A stretch of 64,000 nt of DNA from Gemmatimonas groenlandica (GTDB taxonomy: Bacteria; Gemmatimonadota; Gemmatimonadetes; Gemmatimonadales; Gemmatimonadaceae): NCBI RefSeq assembly GCF_013004105.1, contig NZ_CP053085.1, positions 1,240,001 to 1,304,000 on the forward strand, in the 5' to 3' direction. The first letter of the stretch is position 1. Each line of letters opens with the position of its first letter. Positions 7,716 through 17,193 of this stretch are shown here, piece after piece. The translations under genes were made by a program, and so were the position numbers. The notes beneath the pieces are model-generated. The model searched no databases and was not told the DNA's origin. It was given only the letters and a program-made list of their open reading frames with translations.

Positions 7716-8878
7716 AACCCGACGGCAATTCCACGAGGACCGCGGTGAAGCCCGCCGGTGTTGCCATTCTCGGATCGACCGGATCGATCGGGACCAGTGC
7801 GTTGCGAGTGCTCGCCCGTCAGCGTGACCGCTTCGTGCCAGTGGCCCTCACGGCCAACGGCAACGTGGCCGCGCTTGCCGAGCAGGTAGCGACGTGGATG
7901 CCGGCATTCGTCGGCCTGGTGCAAGCGCATGCCGACGCGCCCGACGACTGGGGGGTTGGTGCCGAATGCCTCGTCGCTGCCGCGACGCACCCCGATGCGC
8001 AGATCGTGATCAACGCCGTGGTGGGTGCGGCCGGTCTGCCCGCAACCCTTGCCGCCTTGCGTATGGGCAAGCGGGTTGCTTTGGCGAACAAGGAGACGCT
8101 GGTCGTGGCCGGGGCGATCGTGACGGACACCGCGCGGCGGCACGGGGGCGAGCTGGTGCCGGTCGACAGCGAGCATTCTGCCATCCTGCAGTGTCTGGCG
8201 GGCCGCCAACCGCACGAGGTACGTCGACTGGTGCTGACGGCCTCCGGCGGTCCCTTTCGCACGTGGCCGGCGGAACGCATCGCCGCCGCGACGGTGACAG
8301 ACGCCCTGAAGCATCCGACCTGGCAGATGGGCAGCAAGATCACCATCGACAGCGCCACGCTCGCAAACAAGGCGCTTGAGGTCATCGAGGCGCACCATCT
8401 GTTCGGCGTGCCGTACGATCGGATCGATGTCGTCGTGCATCCGCAGAGTATCATCCACTCGTTCGTGGAGTTCGTGGATGGCAGTGTGCTGGCGCAGATG
8501 GGCGTCCCGTCGATGGAGCTGCCCATCCTCTACGCCCTCACCTATCCGGAACGCGTTCCCGATTCCGGCGTACCATCCTTCGATCCTGTCGCGCTTGGCG
8601 GTCTGAGCTTCGAAACCGTCCGCTCTGGGGATTTCCCTCTGTTGCAGCTCGGAATCGACGCCGGACGGCGCGGCGGCGCGGCACCGGCGGTTTTCAATGC
8701 GGCCAACGAGGTCGCTGTAGCTCATTTTCTGGCCGGTCGGCTCAGCTTCTCGGGAATCGCCGAGCGCGTGTCGGCTGCGCTGCACGAGTTGGCTGACGCG
8801 CCTGGCGCGTCCCTCGAGGAACTGCTTCGAGCGGATGCCGCGGCGCGCGATCACGTGAATGCCCAGGTGGGGTGCTGA
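7712..8878 (+). CDS. dxr: 1-deoxy-D-xylulose 5-phosphate reductoisomerase
   Basis: First committed enzyme of the MEP isoprenoid pathway, making 2-C-methylerythritol 4-phosphate with NADPH and a divalent metal. It has the NADPH-binding GSTGSIG near the N-terminus, RVALANKETLVVAG, the metal/substrate site PVDSEHSAILQCL, and SGGPFR with the WxMG-type WQMGSKITIDSATLANK segment. The ATG at 7712 overlaps the cdsA stop and gives 388 residues (E. coli 398). A GTG at 7744 would trim the weakly conserved lead. The uppS-cdsA-dxr-rseP order is widespread in bacteria. Confidence 0.97.
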   Translation: MKPDGNSTRTAVKPAGVAILGSTGSIGTSALRVLARQRDRFVPVALTANGNVAALAEQVATWMPAFVGLVQAHADAPDDWGVGAECLVAAATHPDAQIVINAVVGAAGLPATLAALRMGKRVALANKETLVVAGAIVTDTARRHGGELVPVDSEHSAILQCLAGRQPHEVRRLVLTASGGPFRTWPAERIAAATVTDALKHPTWQMGSKITIDSATLANKALEVIEAHHLFGVPYDRIDVVVHPQSIIHSFVEFVDGSVLAQMGVPSMELPILYALTYPERVPDSGVPSFDPVALGGLSFETVRSGDFPLLQLGIDAGRRGGAAPAVFNAANEVAVAHFLAGRLSFSGIAERVSAALHELADAPGASLEELLRADAAARDHVNAQVGC

Positions 8879-8883
8879 CACTG

Positions 8884-10068
8884 ATGTCCTCGATTACACC
8901 GTACATCGCGCCGTTGCTCGTCTTCGGTCTCGTCGTTTTTGTCCACGAGCTCGGGCACTTTCTCGCGGCGAAACTCACGGGCGTTTACGCGCCGGTTTTT
9001 TCGCTTGGGTGGGGCACTCGTCTGTTCGGCGTGCGCCGCGGGGAAACCGATTACCGCGTGTCGTTGATTCCGCTTGGCGGATTTGTGCGCATGGCCAGCC
9101 GGGATGACGAGTCCATGGCGGGTATCGAGGGGGGCACCGATCGTGGCTCGCTCGCCGCTGCGGCGGAGCGCCCGGCCGATGTGGCACCCGCGCTGTGGGA
9201 TGCCGACTCCATGGCCCCGTTCGGCCCCAAGGCTGTGCCGGCTGACCGCCGGGTGGAGAACAAGTCCACCTCCGCCCGTGTGTTCATTTTGTCGGCCGGC
9301 GTGATCATGAACATTCTGCTCACGCTCGTTGTCTCCACTGGCATCTACTATCGCGCCGGCAACACGTACGTGCCGGCTGTCATCGATTCGGTGGTGCCGG
9401 GCGCACCGGCCGCGATCGCCGGCCTGACGGGTGGCGATCGTATCGTGGGTATCAATGGGCATCCGATACGCGCCTGGGATGAAGTGCTCGACGAAGTGGC
9501 TCCGGTCACGACGGGCACGCTGAGCGTCGAGATCCAGCGCGGCGCGGCGCGCTTCACCAAGGAACTCACGCCGCAGACCGCCGTGATCGATGATCCCGTG
9601 ACCGGCGCCAAGAAGACGGTCGGTCGGATCGGCATTCAGGTCCGGGCGGAAACCGTCAACGAGAAACTGAGTTTCGTCGCGGCGATGTCGGCGGGCGGTG
9701 ATGCGACCTGGCGGATGGCGACGAGCGTCGCCTCGGTACTCGGCGGGTTGGCGTCAGGGCAGGTATCCGCCAAGAATCTCGGCGGGCCGATTCAGATTGC
9801 GCGCACGTCGGTGCAGGCGGCCAAGCGTGGTCCGGAAACACTTTGGTCGTTGATTGCCTTTCTGAGCCTCAACATCGCCATTCTGAATCTCGTGCCGATT
9901 CCAGTGCTCGACGGCGGGCAGATCCTCATGGTGCTGGCCGAACGCATCAAGGGGAGCGCGTTCAGCGGCCGTGTGCGGGAGGGCTTCGCTCGCGTCGGCG
10001 TGCTGGCGGTGCTTGCCTTGATTGTGCTCGTCACGTTCAACGATCTGCGCAATCTCTTCACGAAGTGA
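8884..10068 (+). CDS. rseP: site-2 metalloprotease RseP (M50)
   Basis: Intramembrane zinc protease that cuts membrane-embedded anti-sigma factors and leftover signal peptides. The first transmembrane helix carries the zinc motif HELGH (His21, Glu22, His25). A PDZ domain spans roughly residues 150-230 (VVPGAPAAIAGLTGGDRIVGI). The third zinc ligand motif PVLDGGQIL lies near residue 341, followed by the last membrane helix. I take the ATG at 8884 (394 residues). A GTG at 8872 overlapping the dxr stop would add four residues. Only one PDZ domain is evident, as in Bacillus RasP, against two in E. coli. No rseA- or sigma-E-like gene is adjacent. Confidence 0.94.
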   Translation: MSSITPYIAPLLVFGLVVFVHELGHFLAAKLTGVYAPVFSLGWGTRLFGVRRGETDYRVSLIPLGGFVRMASRDDESMAGIEGGTDRGSLAAAAERPADVAPALWDADSMAPFGPKAVPADRRVENKSTSARVFILSAGVIMNILLTLVVSTGIYYRAGNTYVPAVIDSVVPGAPAAIAGLTGGDRIVGINGHPIRAWDEVLDEVAPVTTGTLSVEIQRGAARFTKELTPQTAVIDDPVTGAKKTVGRIGIQVRAETVNEKLSFVAAMSAGGDATWRMATSVASVLGGLASGQVSAKNLGGPIQIARTSVQAAKRGPETLWSLIAFLSLNIAILNLVPIPVLDGGQILMVLAERIKGSAFSGRVREGFARVGVLAVLALIVLVTFNDLRNLFTK

Positions 10069-10072
10069 TTGC

Positions 10073-10528
10073 ATGATCACCACGGTGGCGGTGCGTCGCG
10101 CGGCGATGGGGCTTGTCGCGCTGGTGACCGTGGCTGGCAGTGGGTGTCATCGAGCTGAGCGGGCACCCGCGCCACTCATGCCCGTGCTACCGCGCATTCC
10201 GCGCGATGCCGCCCGTTACGAGATCGATGCCGTCGATGACAGTACGGCGACCTTTCGCGTGTTCGAGAGCCGCGGGTTACGGGTCGGACTCTCCGCGTAC
10301 GCCGTCGATCCGGTGCATCGCGATGCGCTGGTCGCGCGACTCACGATCTTGCGCCGCGATAGCACGACCGCGACGGCGCTGGTGACCTCACAGGTGGCAC
10401 GCGTCACGACCGACCATTTCTTGCTCGTTCCGCCGCCACGCCGCGCGTGGTGGCGTACGAAGCTGTTCTGGATCGGTACGGTCGTGGGCGGCGCCATCGG
10501 CGCGGGCACGACCGCGGCGATTCGCTGA
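10073..10528 (+). CDS. small predicted lipoprotein or exported protein, function unknown
   Basis: 151 residues, not recognised as a known family. The N-terminus (MITTVAVRRAAMGLVALVTV) is a basic-then-hydrophobic signal ending AGSGC, a weak lipobox with Cys near residue 25, so a lipid anchor is possible. The middle is beta-rich and polar. The end has a WWRTKLFWIG segment followed by a Gly/Ala-rich hydrophobic stretch (VVGGAIGAGTTAA) resembling a glycine-zipper segment. It starts 4 nt after rseP and is probably co-transcribed with it. It is convergent with the sigma-54 activator gene. Confidence 0.6.
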   Translation: MITTVAVRRAAMGLVALVTVAGSGCHRAERAPAPLMPVLPRIPRDAARYEIDAVDDSTATFRVFESRGLRVGLSAYAVDPVHRDALVARLTILRRDSTTATALVTSQVARVTTDHFLLVPPPRRAWWRTKLFWIGTVVGGAIGAGTTAAIR

Positions 10529-10537
10529 ATCGTCGCT

Positions 10538-12766
10538 CTACGACGAGTCGCGCACACCACGACCAGGGGCAAGACCAATGCGCTGCAGTCGCCGGTAAAG
10601 CGTGCTCCGCGTGATCCCGATGGATTTTGCCGCGTCGCTCATCGTTGCGTGCCCGGCGATCAAGGTGGCGTAGCGCGCACGGAGCGCCTGCCGATGGGAT
10701 TCGACGGCGGCCGAGGTGTCGTCCAGCGTATCGAACGCCGACGCCTCGATGAAATCAGCCGCCGCTGACGGTGCGGCGTCGACGACCTCGCGCAACGCGG
10801 CTGGCAGGAGCTCCTCGGTAATCGTCGGGCCTTCGGCCAGCGCTGCCAACCGCTTCACGAGATTCTCGAGCTCGCGTACGTTGCCGGGCCACCGATACCG
10901 CTCGAACGCCGCCCGGACCCGCGGTGAAAATTCTCGGGCGAGCGTGCCGTGCGTCTGCGCCAGAAAATGCTCGGCCAACAGCACGGCGTCGCCGTGACGC
11001 GTCCGCAACGGTGGCAAGGCGATGGTGAGCACATTGAGCCGATGATACAGGTCATCGCGCAGGGTACCGCTGGCGATCGCGTTCGTGACGTCTCGGTTGG
11101 TCGCGGCGATGATGCGCACGTCCACTCGGCGTCCGGCTGTAGCACCGAGGCGCGTGATCTCGCCCTCCTGCAGAACGCGCAGCAGGGCCGCCTGCGCCGC
11201 CGGCGGAAGCTCACCGATTTCGTCGAGGAACAGCGTGCCCCCGTCGGCCGCTTCGAACTTGCCGATGGCGCCGTCGCGCCGTGCGCCGGAGAACGCGCCG
11301 GCGACATGGCCAAACAGTTCGCTCTCGACGAGTTCGCGGGGCAACGCCGCGCAATTCACGGCAACGAACGGCGCCTGCGCCCGCGGACTCGCGGCATGAA
11401 TGCCTTGTGCGACCACTTCCTTTCCGGTGCCCGACTCGCCGAGCAAGAGGACGGGCAAATCCGTCCGGGCGCAGGCGCGGGCGAACCGGCGCACGTCGTC
11501 GAGTACCGCGGCGCGACCGAATAGCGCGTCCATCGTATACCGCACGGCGGACGCGCCGCGCGGCGGCACGAGCGATGACACGAGGGCCGTGTGCACCGCC
11601 GGATTCGTGGTGGTACGCGATGGCGTGTCAGCGGCTGCACGCGACTCAGCACGCGACTCCGTGTACGGCGTGCGCGAGCCCGTGTGGCGCGTATCGGCTG
11701 GTCGCTGGCCTCGCGTCTGACCGGCCGGGAGCACGACGCAAGCGCCGATAGGCGTCCGTCCATCGCGCATCGCGTGAACGGCGGCCATCACCCCGAGCAG
11801 CGGATGCGTCGCATCGCGCACGACCGACTGGCTCGGCAGCTCCCGGCTGCCCGCACGCGAGCTGCCGGTCGGCGCTCGGGGGGCCACGTCGGATTCTGTG
11901 CTGATGCGGCGCAAGGCGTCGGTGGCGTCGCGACCGGACGCCGCTAGCCGACGTACCAGGCGCTCGGCCGGCGACGATGACGCGATGATTTCCCCGGCGC
12001 GATCCACCACGAGGATTGCGTCACCGGGATACTGGCCGACCAGCGCACCGAATCGCCGCAGCAAGGTGACGCGGCGTTCCGATTCCCGTGCCACGAGCCG
12101 CTGCTCGAGCGCCACGGCGATCGCGCTGACGAGCGACAGCGTGTGCGGATGCGCCCGCTCCCGCAGCCCGGAGAGATCGAGCACGCCGAGCACTTCCTGC
12201 GTGAGCGGATCCCGAATGGGCGCAGCGGCACAGTGCCAGCCTTGCCAGCGTTCGCAGAAATGCTCTGCGCCAACGATGTGCACAGCTCGCGCGAGTGCGA
12301 GCGCGGTTCCTGGTCCGTTCGTTCCGACGGCCTCCTCGCTCCAGAGCGCGCCCGGACGAAAATTGATGTCGGCCAATCCCTCGAGTGCTTTCGGGTCGCC
12401 GGTGGCCGCGAGCATACGGGCGTTGGCGTCGAACAACGCGAGGATATGGCCTTCGAGCGCTGAACCACCAGCGTGCGCGCGCACGGCGAGATCGGCGTGC
12501 GGCAGCCAATCGACATCGTCACGCAGGGCGGCCAATGAGCGGTCGTCGAGCTGGAACGGTGCGCGCGGCAGCGAAGGGTGAATGCCGCGTTGAAGCGCCC
12601 GTGCCCACGAGGCCTTGACCGGCGTGCGCACCGTGTCGAGCTGCTCCAGCGCCTGCGCACCGTCGCGCATCACGCGCTGCCACGCGGCGGTGAGGGATCG
12701 CTGGGCACTCCGTTCGACCGGCAACATCTCGTGCAGCCTCATCCCGCCCCCTGTGCCCGTGGTCAT
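10538..12766 (-). CDS. AcoR-like sigma-54-dependent transcriptional activator
   Basis: A 742-residue enhancer-binding protein. The N-terminal part resembles AcoR-type regulators, with a GAF-like sensor (about residues 75-235, including [13 protein letters not shown] and [16 protein letters not shown]). Next come a PAS-like stretch with a low-complexity Arg/Ser/Thr linker (about 250-410) and the AAA+ domain (about 420-655) with Walker A GESGTGKE, the sigma-54 contact loop GAFSGA (usually GAFTGA) and Walker [13 protein letters not shown]. The C-terminus is a Fis-type helix-turn-helix ([20 protein letters not shown]). AcoR relatives control acetoin, alcohol or short-chain oxidation genes, but none is visible nearby. 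A start at Met9 is also possible. Confidence 0.92.
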   Translation of the reverse strand: MTTGTGGGMRLHEMLPVERSAQRSLTAAWQRVMRDGAQALEQLDTVRTPVKASWARALQRGIHPSLPRAPFQLDDRSLAALRDDVDWLPHADLAVRAHAGGSALEGHILALFDANARMLAATGDPKALEGLADINFRPGALWSEEAVGTNGPGTALALARAVHIVGAEHFCERWQGWHCAAAPIRDPLTQEVLGVLDLSGLRERAHPHTLSLVSAIAVALEQRLVARESERRVTLLRRFGALVGQYPGDAILVVDRAGEIIASSSPAERLVRRLAASGRDATDALRRISTESDVAPRAPTGSSRAGSRELPSQSVVRDATHPLLGVMAAVHAMRDGRTPIGACVVLPAGQTRGQRPADTRHTGSRTPYTESRAESRAAADTPSRTTTNPAVHTALVSSLVPPRGASAVRYTMDALFGRAAVLDDVRRFARACARTDLPVLLLGESGTGKEVVAQGIHAASPRAQAPFVAVNCAALPRELVESELFGHVAGAFSGARRDGAIGKFEAADGGTLFLDEIGELPPAAQAALLRVLQEGEITRLGATAGRRVDVRIIAATNRDVTNAIASGTLRDDLYHRLNVLTIALPPLRTRHGDAVLLAEHFLAQTHGTLAREFSPRVRAAFERYRWPGNVRELENLVKRLAALAEGPTITEELLPAALREVVDAAPSAAADFIEASAFDTLDDTSAAVESHRQALRARYATLIAGHATMSDAAKSIGITRSTLYRRLQRIGLAPGRGVRDSS

Positions 12767-12793
12767 GGGTGAAGCATTGGAACCGGACCCCGG

Positions 12794-12820
12794 TGTCGCA
12801 AGAGACGCGACAGGTGTCGC
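12794..12820. promoter_or_regulatory. TGTCGC inverted/direct repeat upstream of the sigma-54 activator
   Basis: TGTCGC (12794-12799) and GCGACA (12807-12812) form an inverted repeat with a 7-bp spacer. A third half-site, TGTCGC, lies at 12815-12820. The cluster is 28-54 bp upstream of the activator start codon, in the 113-bp gap after the kinase gene. It could be the activator's own operator. This rests on pattern and position only. Confidence 0.45.
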
Positions 12821-12879
12821 AGCGTCCGGAACCGTTCGGTGCCGGACGCTGCCGGCGTCAGCTGGCGATCAGCCGCCGA

Positions 12880-14529
12880 TCAGCTGCAGATCAGGAGGAA
12901 GCGGCGCGTAATGGGGGCGCCATCGGCCCTGAATGCCACTTGGAGCGTGTCAGTGCCCATCACGCAACGCGGGGCCTGGATTCGCACTTCGTAGCGTCCT
13001 TCGGGCAGTGAGAGGGCGCGCGCGCTATCGGCGCGCAGTTCGACCGACGGCCCACCGTCGAGCGACGTGAAGGTGACGCGCGCATCGCGCGGGGTCACGT
13101 CGTAGCTCACCACGGCGCAGCCGCGTACCGGCAGGCTCACTCCGACGCGGTCACCGGCCTTGAGCGTGACGACGGTGTCGCGCACCGCGGTGCTGCACGA
13201 GGTCGAAGCATTGGCGATGACCGCCCGCACCGCGAGCTTGGCGCCGACCGGGAAGTCGCCGCTGAATCGTCCTGTGCCCACCAGTCGATTGTCGACGTAG
13301 AGTCGCGCGGAATCCGCCGCCACGATCTCAAGTCGCGCGGTGCGCGCCGCCGTCGCTCGGGGCGCGCGTGTCGGAGCGGCCGTGCGCAGGCTGTCGCGTG
13401 CCGGCGAGCGCGTGGTGCGCGCCGCGGTCGAATCCGCGAGTGACACGATGCGTGCGCCGAGCGCGCTATCGGCGATCGGTCCGGTATCGGCCGGCGGCGT
13501 GGCGGCGAGTGGAGCCGAGTCGCCCAACGTCGGCCCTCCGAGCGCCGTCGAGGCCGAGCGATCTCGCAGGGTAAACCACGTCATCGCGGCGCCGAGGAGG
13601 AGCATCGCTGCCACAAGCGCCGTCCGGCCGTTGGCGCCGCGAACCGCGGGAAACGCATCGACCGTATGCGAGCCCAAATGCGGCGTGAATACGCTGCGCA
13701 GTGGGGCGCCGGGCAGGGCACCAAGGGCATCGAGCAGTTGCGTGGCCGACTGGTAGCGCTGCTCGGGCTGCTTGGCGAGCAAGCGCAGGATGACGGCCTC
13801 GAATTCGGGACTGAGCTCAGGAGCAAAGGTACGAGGCGGTGCCGGGGCCGTTTCGATGTGGTGCTTGGCGACGGCGTACCAATCGTCCCCTTCAAAGGGC
13901 AGGTGTCCGGTGGCGGCGCGATAGAGCGTAATGCCAAGGGCGTAGAGGTCGCTGCGACCGTCGATCTCCTGTCCACGCGCCTGTTCCGGGCTGAAATAAT
14001 GGGGGGTGCCCATCACCTGATTCGTGGCGCTCAGCGAGGCGGCACCGGCCAGTGCCCGGGCGAGGCCGAAATCGGCGACGACCGCCTCGCCGTCCGTGCT
14101 AAGCAGGATGTTATCGGGCTTGATATCCCGGTGAATGACGCCGCCGGCGTGGGCGATCGAAAGCGCCGCGGCCACATCGGTGCCGATGCGGATGCATTCG
14201 GCTTCCGGCAGTCGGCCGGCGAGCGCGAGTCGGCGTCCAAGGGTGAGCGGGTGCAGATCCATGGCCACGAACACCGTGCCGTCGACCTGCCCGACGTCGC
14301 GGACCGTGACGATATTGCGGTGCCGGAGACGGGCGGCGGTGGCCGCTTCCCGACGGAAACGGGCTTCAGCGACGTCTTGTCCCGAAAATTCCGGGCGCAG
14401 GATTTTGAGGGCGACCGGGATCTCCAGATCCTGGTCTATCGCCTCGTATACCCACGAAAAGGCCCCCGAGCCAAGAAGCCGGGTGACCTGATATTTGCTG
14501 ATTATTTGCCCCAAATAGCGGTCGGGCAC
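12880..14529 (-). CDS. membrane-anchored serine/threonine protein kinase with PEGA-like C-terminus
   Basis: A 549-residue Hanks-type kinase. The kinase domain (about residues 10-270) has the glycine loop [19 protein letters not shown] lysine, HRDIKPDN with catalytic Asp135, DFG with Asp153, and [14 protein letters not shown] single transmembrane helix near residue 315 ([17 protein letters not shown]) is followed by a Ser/Thr/Arg/Ala-rich linker and a beta-rich external region ending in a PEGA-like repeat ([12 protein letters not shown]...[12 protein letters not shown]). I choose the GTG at 14529 because AAGGA lies 7-8 nt before it. The open frame extends to 14613 without conservation. It is probably a sensor of envelope state; substrates are unknown. 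Confidence 0.93.
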   Translation of the reverse strand: MPDRYLGQIISKYQVTRLLGSGAFSWVYEAIDQDLEIPVALKILRPEFSGQDVAEARFRREAATAARLRHRNIVTVRDVGQVDGTVFVAMDLHPLTLGRRLALAGRLPEAECIRIGTDVAAALSIAHAGGVIHRDIKPDNILLSTDGEAVVADFGLARALAGAASLSATNQVMGTPHYFSPEQARGQEIDGRSDLYALGITLYRAATGHLPFEGDDWYAVAKHHIETAPAPPRTFAPELSPEFEAVILRLLAKQPEQRYQSATQLLDALGALPGAPLRSVFTPHLGSHTVDAFPAVRGANGRTALVAAMLLLGAAMTWFTLRDRSASTALGGPTLGDSAPLAATPPADTGPIADSALGARIVSLADSTAARTTRSPARDSLRTAAPTRAPRATAARTARLEIVAADSARLYVDNRLVGTGRFSGDFPVGAKLAVRAVIANASTSCSTAVRDTVVTLKAGDRVGVSLPVRGCAVVSYDVTPRDARVTFTSLDGGPSVELRADSARALSLPEGRYEVRIQAPRCVMGTDTLQVAFRADGAPITRRFLLICS

Positions 14530-14566
14530 GTCGAGGTCCTTTACAGGCGGGGCAAGGTGGACTAAG

Positions 14567-14599
14567 CTTTTGTGCTTCCTACTATTGCGCGCACAAAAG
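14567..14599 (+). promoter_or_regulatory. hairpin in the rpsO leader
   Basis: CTTTTGTGC (14567-14575) and GCACAAAAG (14591-14599) form a perfect 9-bp stem around a 15-nt loop, 34 nt upstream of the rpsO start. S15 genes often carry leader structures bound by S15 itself, and this is a candidate. No promoter boxes stood out clearly around it. Confidence 0.45.
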
Positions 14600-14633
14600 G
14601 CTGCGCACGACACGCGCTGAGAATATTACGACG

Positions 14634-14894
14634 ATGGCGTTCGATAAGGCACTCACGATCGACAAGTACCGGTCCCACGATGTGGATACCGGATCGACCC
14701 GGGTTCAGATTGCCATCCTCACGGATCGCATCAACTACCTCACGGGACACTTTCGTACGCACGCGAAGGACCATCATGGTCGCCGCGGGCTACTCAAGAT
14801 GGTGGGCAAGCGTCGCCGCCTGCTCGACTATTTGAAGCGTACGGACGTGCAGCAGTATCGCACGCTCGTGCAGGACCTTGGTCTCCGATACTAA
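14634..14894 (+). CDS. rpsO: 30S ribosomal protein S15
   Basis: S15, 86 residues (E. coli 89), an early 16S rRNA binder. The conserved core is visible: [20 protein letters not shown], the [16 protein letters not shown] helix-turn that binds the three-way junction, and [13 protein letters not shown]. It is followed by pnp, the widespread rpsO-pnp pair, with a strong hairpin in the gap. Confidence 0.98.
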   Translation: MAFDKALTIDKYRSHDVDTGSTRVQIAILTDRINYLTGHFRTHAKDHHGRRGLLKMVGKRRRLLDYLKRTDVQQYRTLVQDLGLRY

Positions 14895-14914
14895 GTCGGA
14901 CCACGCCATGTCGT

Positions 14915-14943
14915 CGCGCGGGGGCAGTCATGCCTCCCGCGCG
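14915..14943 (+). promoter_or_regulatory. strong hairpin between rpsO and pnp
   Basis: CGCGCGGG (14915-14922) pairs with CCCGCGCG (14936-14943), continued inside by GGCA/TGCC (14923-14926 with 14931-14934) around a GTCA loop, with a single T bulge. A weak ATTT follows. It lies 30 nt before the pnp start. In E. coli the corresponding region carries an RNase III-cleaved stem through which PNPase autoregulates; this may be the equivalent, or a leaky terminator for rpsO. Confidence 0.6.
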
Positions 14944-14972
14944 ATTTGCGTTCTCATGAGGCTATTCAGCAG

Positions 14973-17168
14973 ATGATGCATCGAATCGAGCGGACGTTCG
15001 CCGGTCGCCCCCTGGTCATCGAGACCGGTCGGATGGCGAAGCAGGCGGCGGGTTCCGCGATCGTACAATTCGGCGAGACGATGGTTCTCGCCGCTGTCAC
15101 CGTGAGCGAGAACCAGAGTCCGCTCCCCTTCTTCCCCTTGACGGTTGAGTACAAGGAGAAGACCTACGCCGCCGGCAAGATTCCGGGTGGATTCATCAAG
15201 CGCGAAGGGCGTCCCCACGATCACGAGATCCTGGCGTGCCGCATCATCGATCGCTCGATCCGCCCGCTGTTCCCGGAAGGCTTCAAGAATGAAGTGCAGG
15301 TCTTCGTCTACGTCATCTCCGCCGACCAGGAGAACGACGCCGACGTGCTGGCGCTGCTCGCCACGTCGTTCGCGCTGAACGCGTCGAAGATCCCGTTCAT
15401 GGGACCGATCGGCGGCGTGCGCGTGGGTCGTGTGCAGGGACACTGGGTGCTCAACCCGACGTTCCAGCAGCTGGCCTTCTCCGACATGGAGCTGATCGTC
15501 GCCGGTTCGCAGGACTCCATCGTGATGGTCGAAGGCGGCGCGCTCGAAGTGTCGGAATCCGACGTGCTCGAGTCGCTGCGCCTCTCGCATGATGGCATCC
15601 GTGAACTGATCGCGATGCAGAACGAGTTGCTGGCCAAGGTGCAGGTGCCGAAGATGGCGTGGACGAAGACGGAGTCACCCGACGCCGTCATCACCCGCAC
15701 GAAGGCGCATGCATCGGGTCGCGTTCGCGAAGCGCTGAATCAGAAGGACAAGCACACGCGCATTGAAGCGATCGAAAAGGTCAAGAAGGAAGCGGCGGCC
15801 GAACTGCTCCTCGAGTTCCCCGACAACGCGAAGGACATTCACAGCGTCCTGGGCGATGTCGAGTACAACGAGCTGCGCGCCCAGGTGCTGAGCACCAATC
15901 TGCGTGTCGACGGGCGCAAGCCCGACGAAGTGCGCGGCATCAGCATCGACAACAGCGTGCTGCCTCGTGCGCATGGCTCGTCGCTCTTCACGCGTGGCCA
16001 GACGCAGGCGCTCGTCGCCGCGACGCTCGGCACCGCGAAGGACGCGCAGCGTCTCGACACGATCAACGAAGCGGGCGAGACCACGCGCTCCTTCATGCTG
16101 CACTACAACTTCCCGCCGTTCTCGACCGGTGAAGTGCGTCCGATGCGTGGCACCAGCCGCCGCGAAATCGGCCACGGGAACCTGGCCGAACGCGCGCTGC
16201 AGGGCGTGCTGCCTGACTTCGCCGATTTCCCGTACACGATCCGTATCGTGTCGGAAGTCCTCGAGTCGAATGGCTCGTCGTCGATGGCCTCGGTCTGCGG
16301 CGGCTCGCTTGCCCTGTTCGATGCCGGCGTGCCCATGAAGGCCGCGGTCGCCGGTGTGGCGATGGGTCTGATCAAGGAAGGCGACAAGTACGCCATCCTG
16401 ACCGACATCCTCGGTACCGAAGACCATCTCGGCGACATGGACTTCAAGGTCGCCGGTACGAAGGACGGCATCACGTCGATCCAGATGGACATCAAGATCG
16501 AGGGGCTCGACCTCAAGATCATGGAAGAGGCGCTGCTGCAGGCCAAGGTTGGCCGCCTGCACATCCTCGCCGAGATGGACAAGGCGCTTGCCGCGCCGCG
16601 CGCTGATCTCTCGAAGTACGCGCCGCGGATCGTGACGGTGCAGATCCCGGTCGACAAGATCGGCGAGCTCATCGGACCGAAGGGCAAGAACATCCGCGGT
16701 ATTCAGGAAGAAACGGGTGCCGAGCTCACGGTCGACGACGATGGTACGGTGACGATCGCCGCCGTCGGTGCGGAATCGATGGAGCGTGCGCGCAAGATGG
16801 TCGAAGGCATGACCGCCGAGGCGGTCGTGGGCGAGACGTACGAAGGCACGGTGAAGACCGTGACCGCGTTCGGCGCGTTCATCGAAATCATGCCGGGTAC
16901 CGAAGCACTCCTGCACGTATCTGAGATGAAGTGGGAACGCGTGGAGAAGCCGGAAGACGTGGTCAAGAAGGGCGATCGCGTCACGGTCAAGCTCGTCGAT
17001 CGCGACGAGCGTGGACGTCTCCGCCTGTCCATGAAGGCGCTCCTCCCGCGCCCCGAAGGCATGCCGGAAGAGACGCCGGGCGAGCGCCCGCCGCGTCGTG
17101 AAGACAGCGGCGATCGTGGTGGTCGCAGCGGTGGACGGAGCGGTGGTGGTGGTCGCGATCGGCGCTAA
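14973..17168 (+). CDS. pnp: polyribonucleotide nucleotidyltransferase (PNPase)
   Basis: Phosphorolytic 3'-5' exoribonuclease of the RNA degradosome, 731 residues from this start. It has two RNase PH-like domains (MMHRIERTFAGRPLVIETGR at the beginning; the second with STNLRVDGRKPDEVRGI and GTSRREIGHGNLAERAL), a KH domain (IGELIGPKGKNIRGIQEETG), an S1 domain (GTVKTVTAFGAFIEIMPGTE...LLHVSEM) and a short Gly/Arg/Asp-rich tail (RGGRSGGRSGGGGRDRR). The ATG at 14973 or the next ATG at 14976 begins the conserved region; a TTG at 14946 lacks conservation. It pairs with rpsO upstream. Confidence 0.97.
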   Translation: MMHRIERTFAGRPLVIETGRMAKQAAGSAIVQFGETMVLAAVTVSENQSPLPFFPLTVEYKEKTYAAGKIPGGFIKREGRPHDHEILACRIIDRSIRPLFPEGFKNEVQVFVYVISADQENDADVLALLATSFALNASKIPFMGPIGGVRVGRVQGHWVLNPTFQQLAFSDMELIVAGSQDSIVMVEGGALEVSESDVLESLRLSHDGIRELIAMQNELLAKVQVPKMAWTKTESPDAVITRTKAHASGRVREALNQKDKHTRIEAIEKVKKEAAAELLLEFPDNAKDIHSVLGDVEYNELRAQVLSTNLRVDGRKPDEVRGISIDNSVLPRAHGSSLFTRGQTQALVAATLGTAKDAQRLDTINEAGETTRSFMLHYNFPPFSTGEVRPMRGTSRREIGHGNLAERALQGVLPDFADFPYTIRIVSEVLESNGSSSMASVCGGSLALFDAGVPMKAAVAGVAMGLIKEGDKYAILTDILGTEDHLGDMDFKVAGTKDGITSIQMDIKIEGLDLKIMEEALLQAKVGRLHILAEMDKALAAPRADLSKYAPRIVTVQIPVDKIGELIGPKGKNIRGIQEETGAELTVDDDGTVTIAAVGAESMERARKMVEGMTAEAVVGETYEGTVKTVTAFGAFIEIMPGTEALLHVSEMKWERVEKPEDVVKKGDRVTVKLVDRDERGRLRLSMKALLPRPEGMPEETPGERPPRREDSGDRGGRSGGRSGGGGRDRR

Positions 17169-17193
17169 TACGTCGGGCGCGCAAGCGCCCACG

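Noticed and set aside
10518-10546. Small stems CGATTC/GAATCG and TCGTCG/CGACGA at the convergent ends of the lipoprotein and sigma-54 activator genes
   Set aside because: Only 6 bp each without a T-run; too weak to call a terminator.
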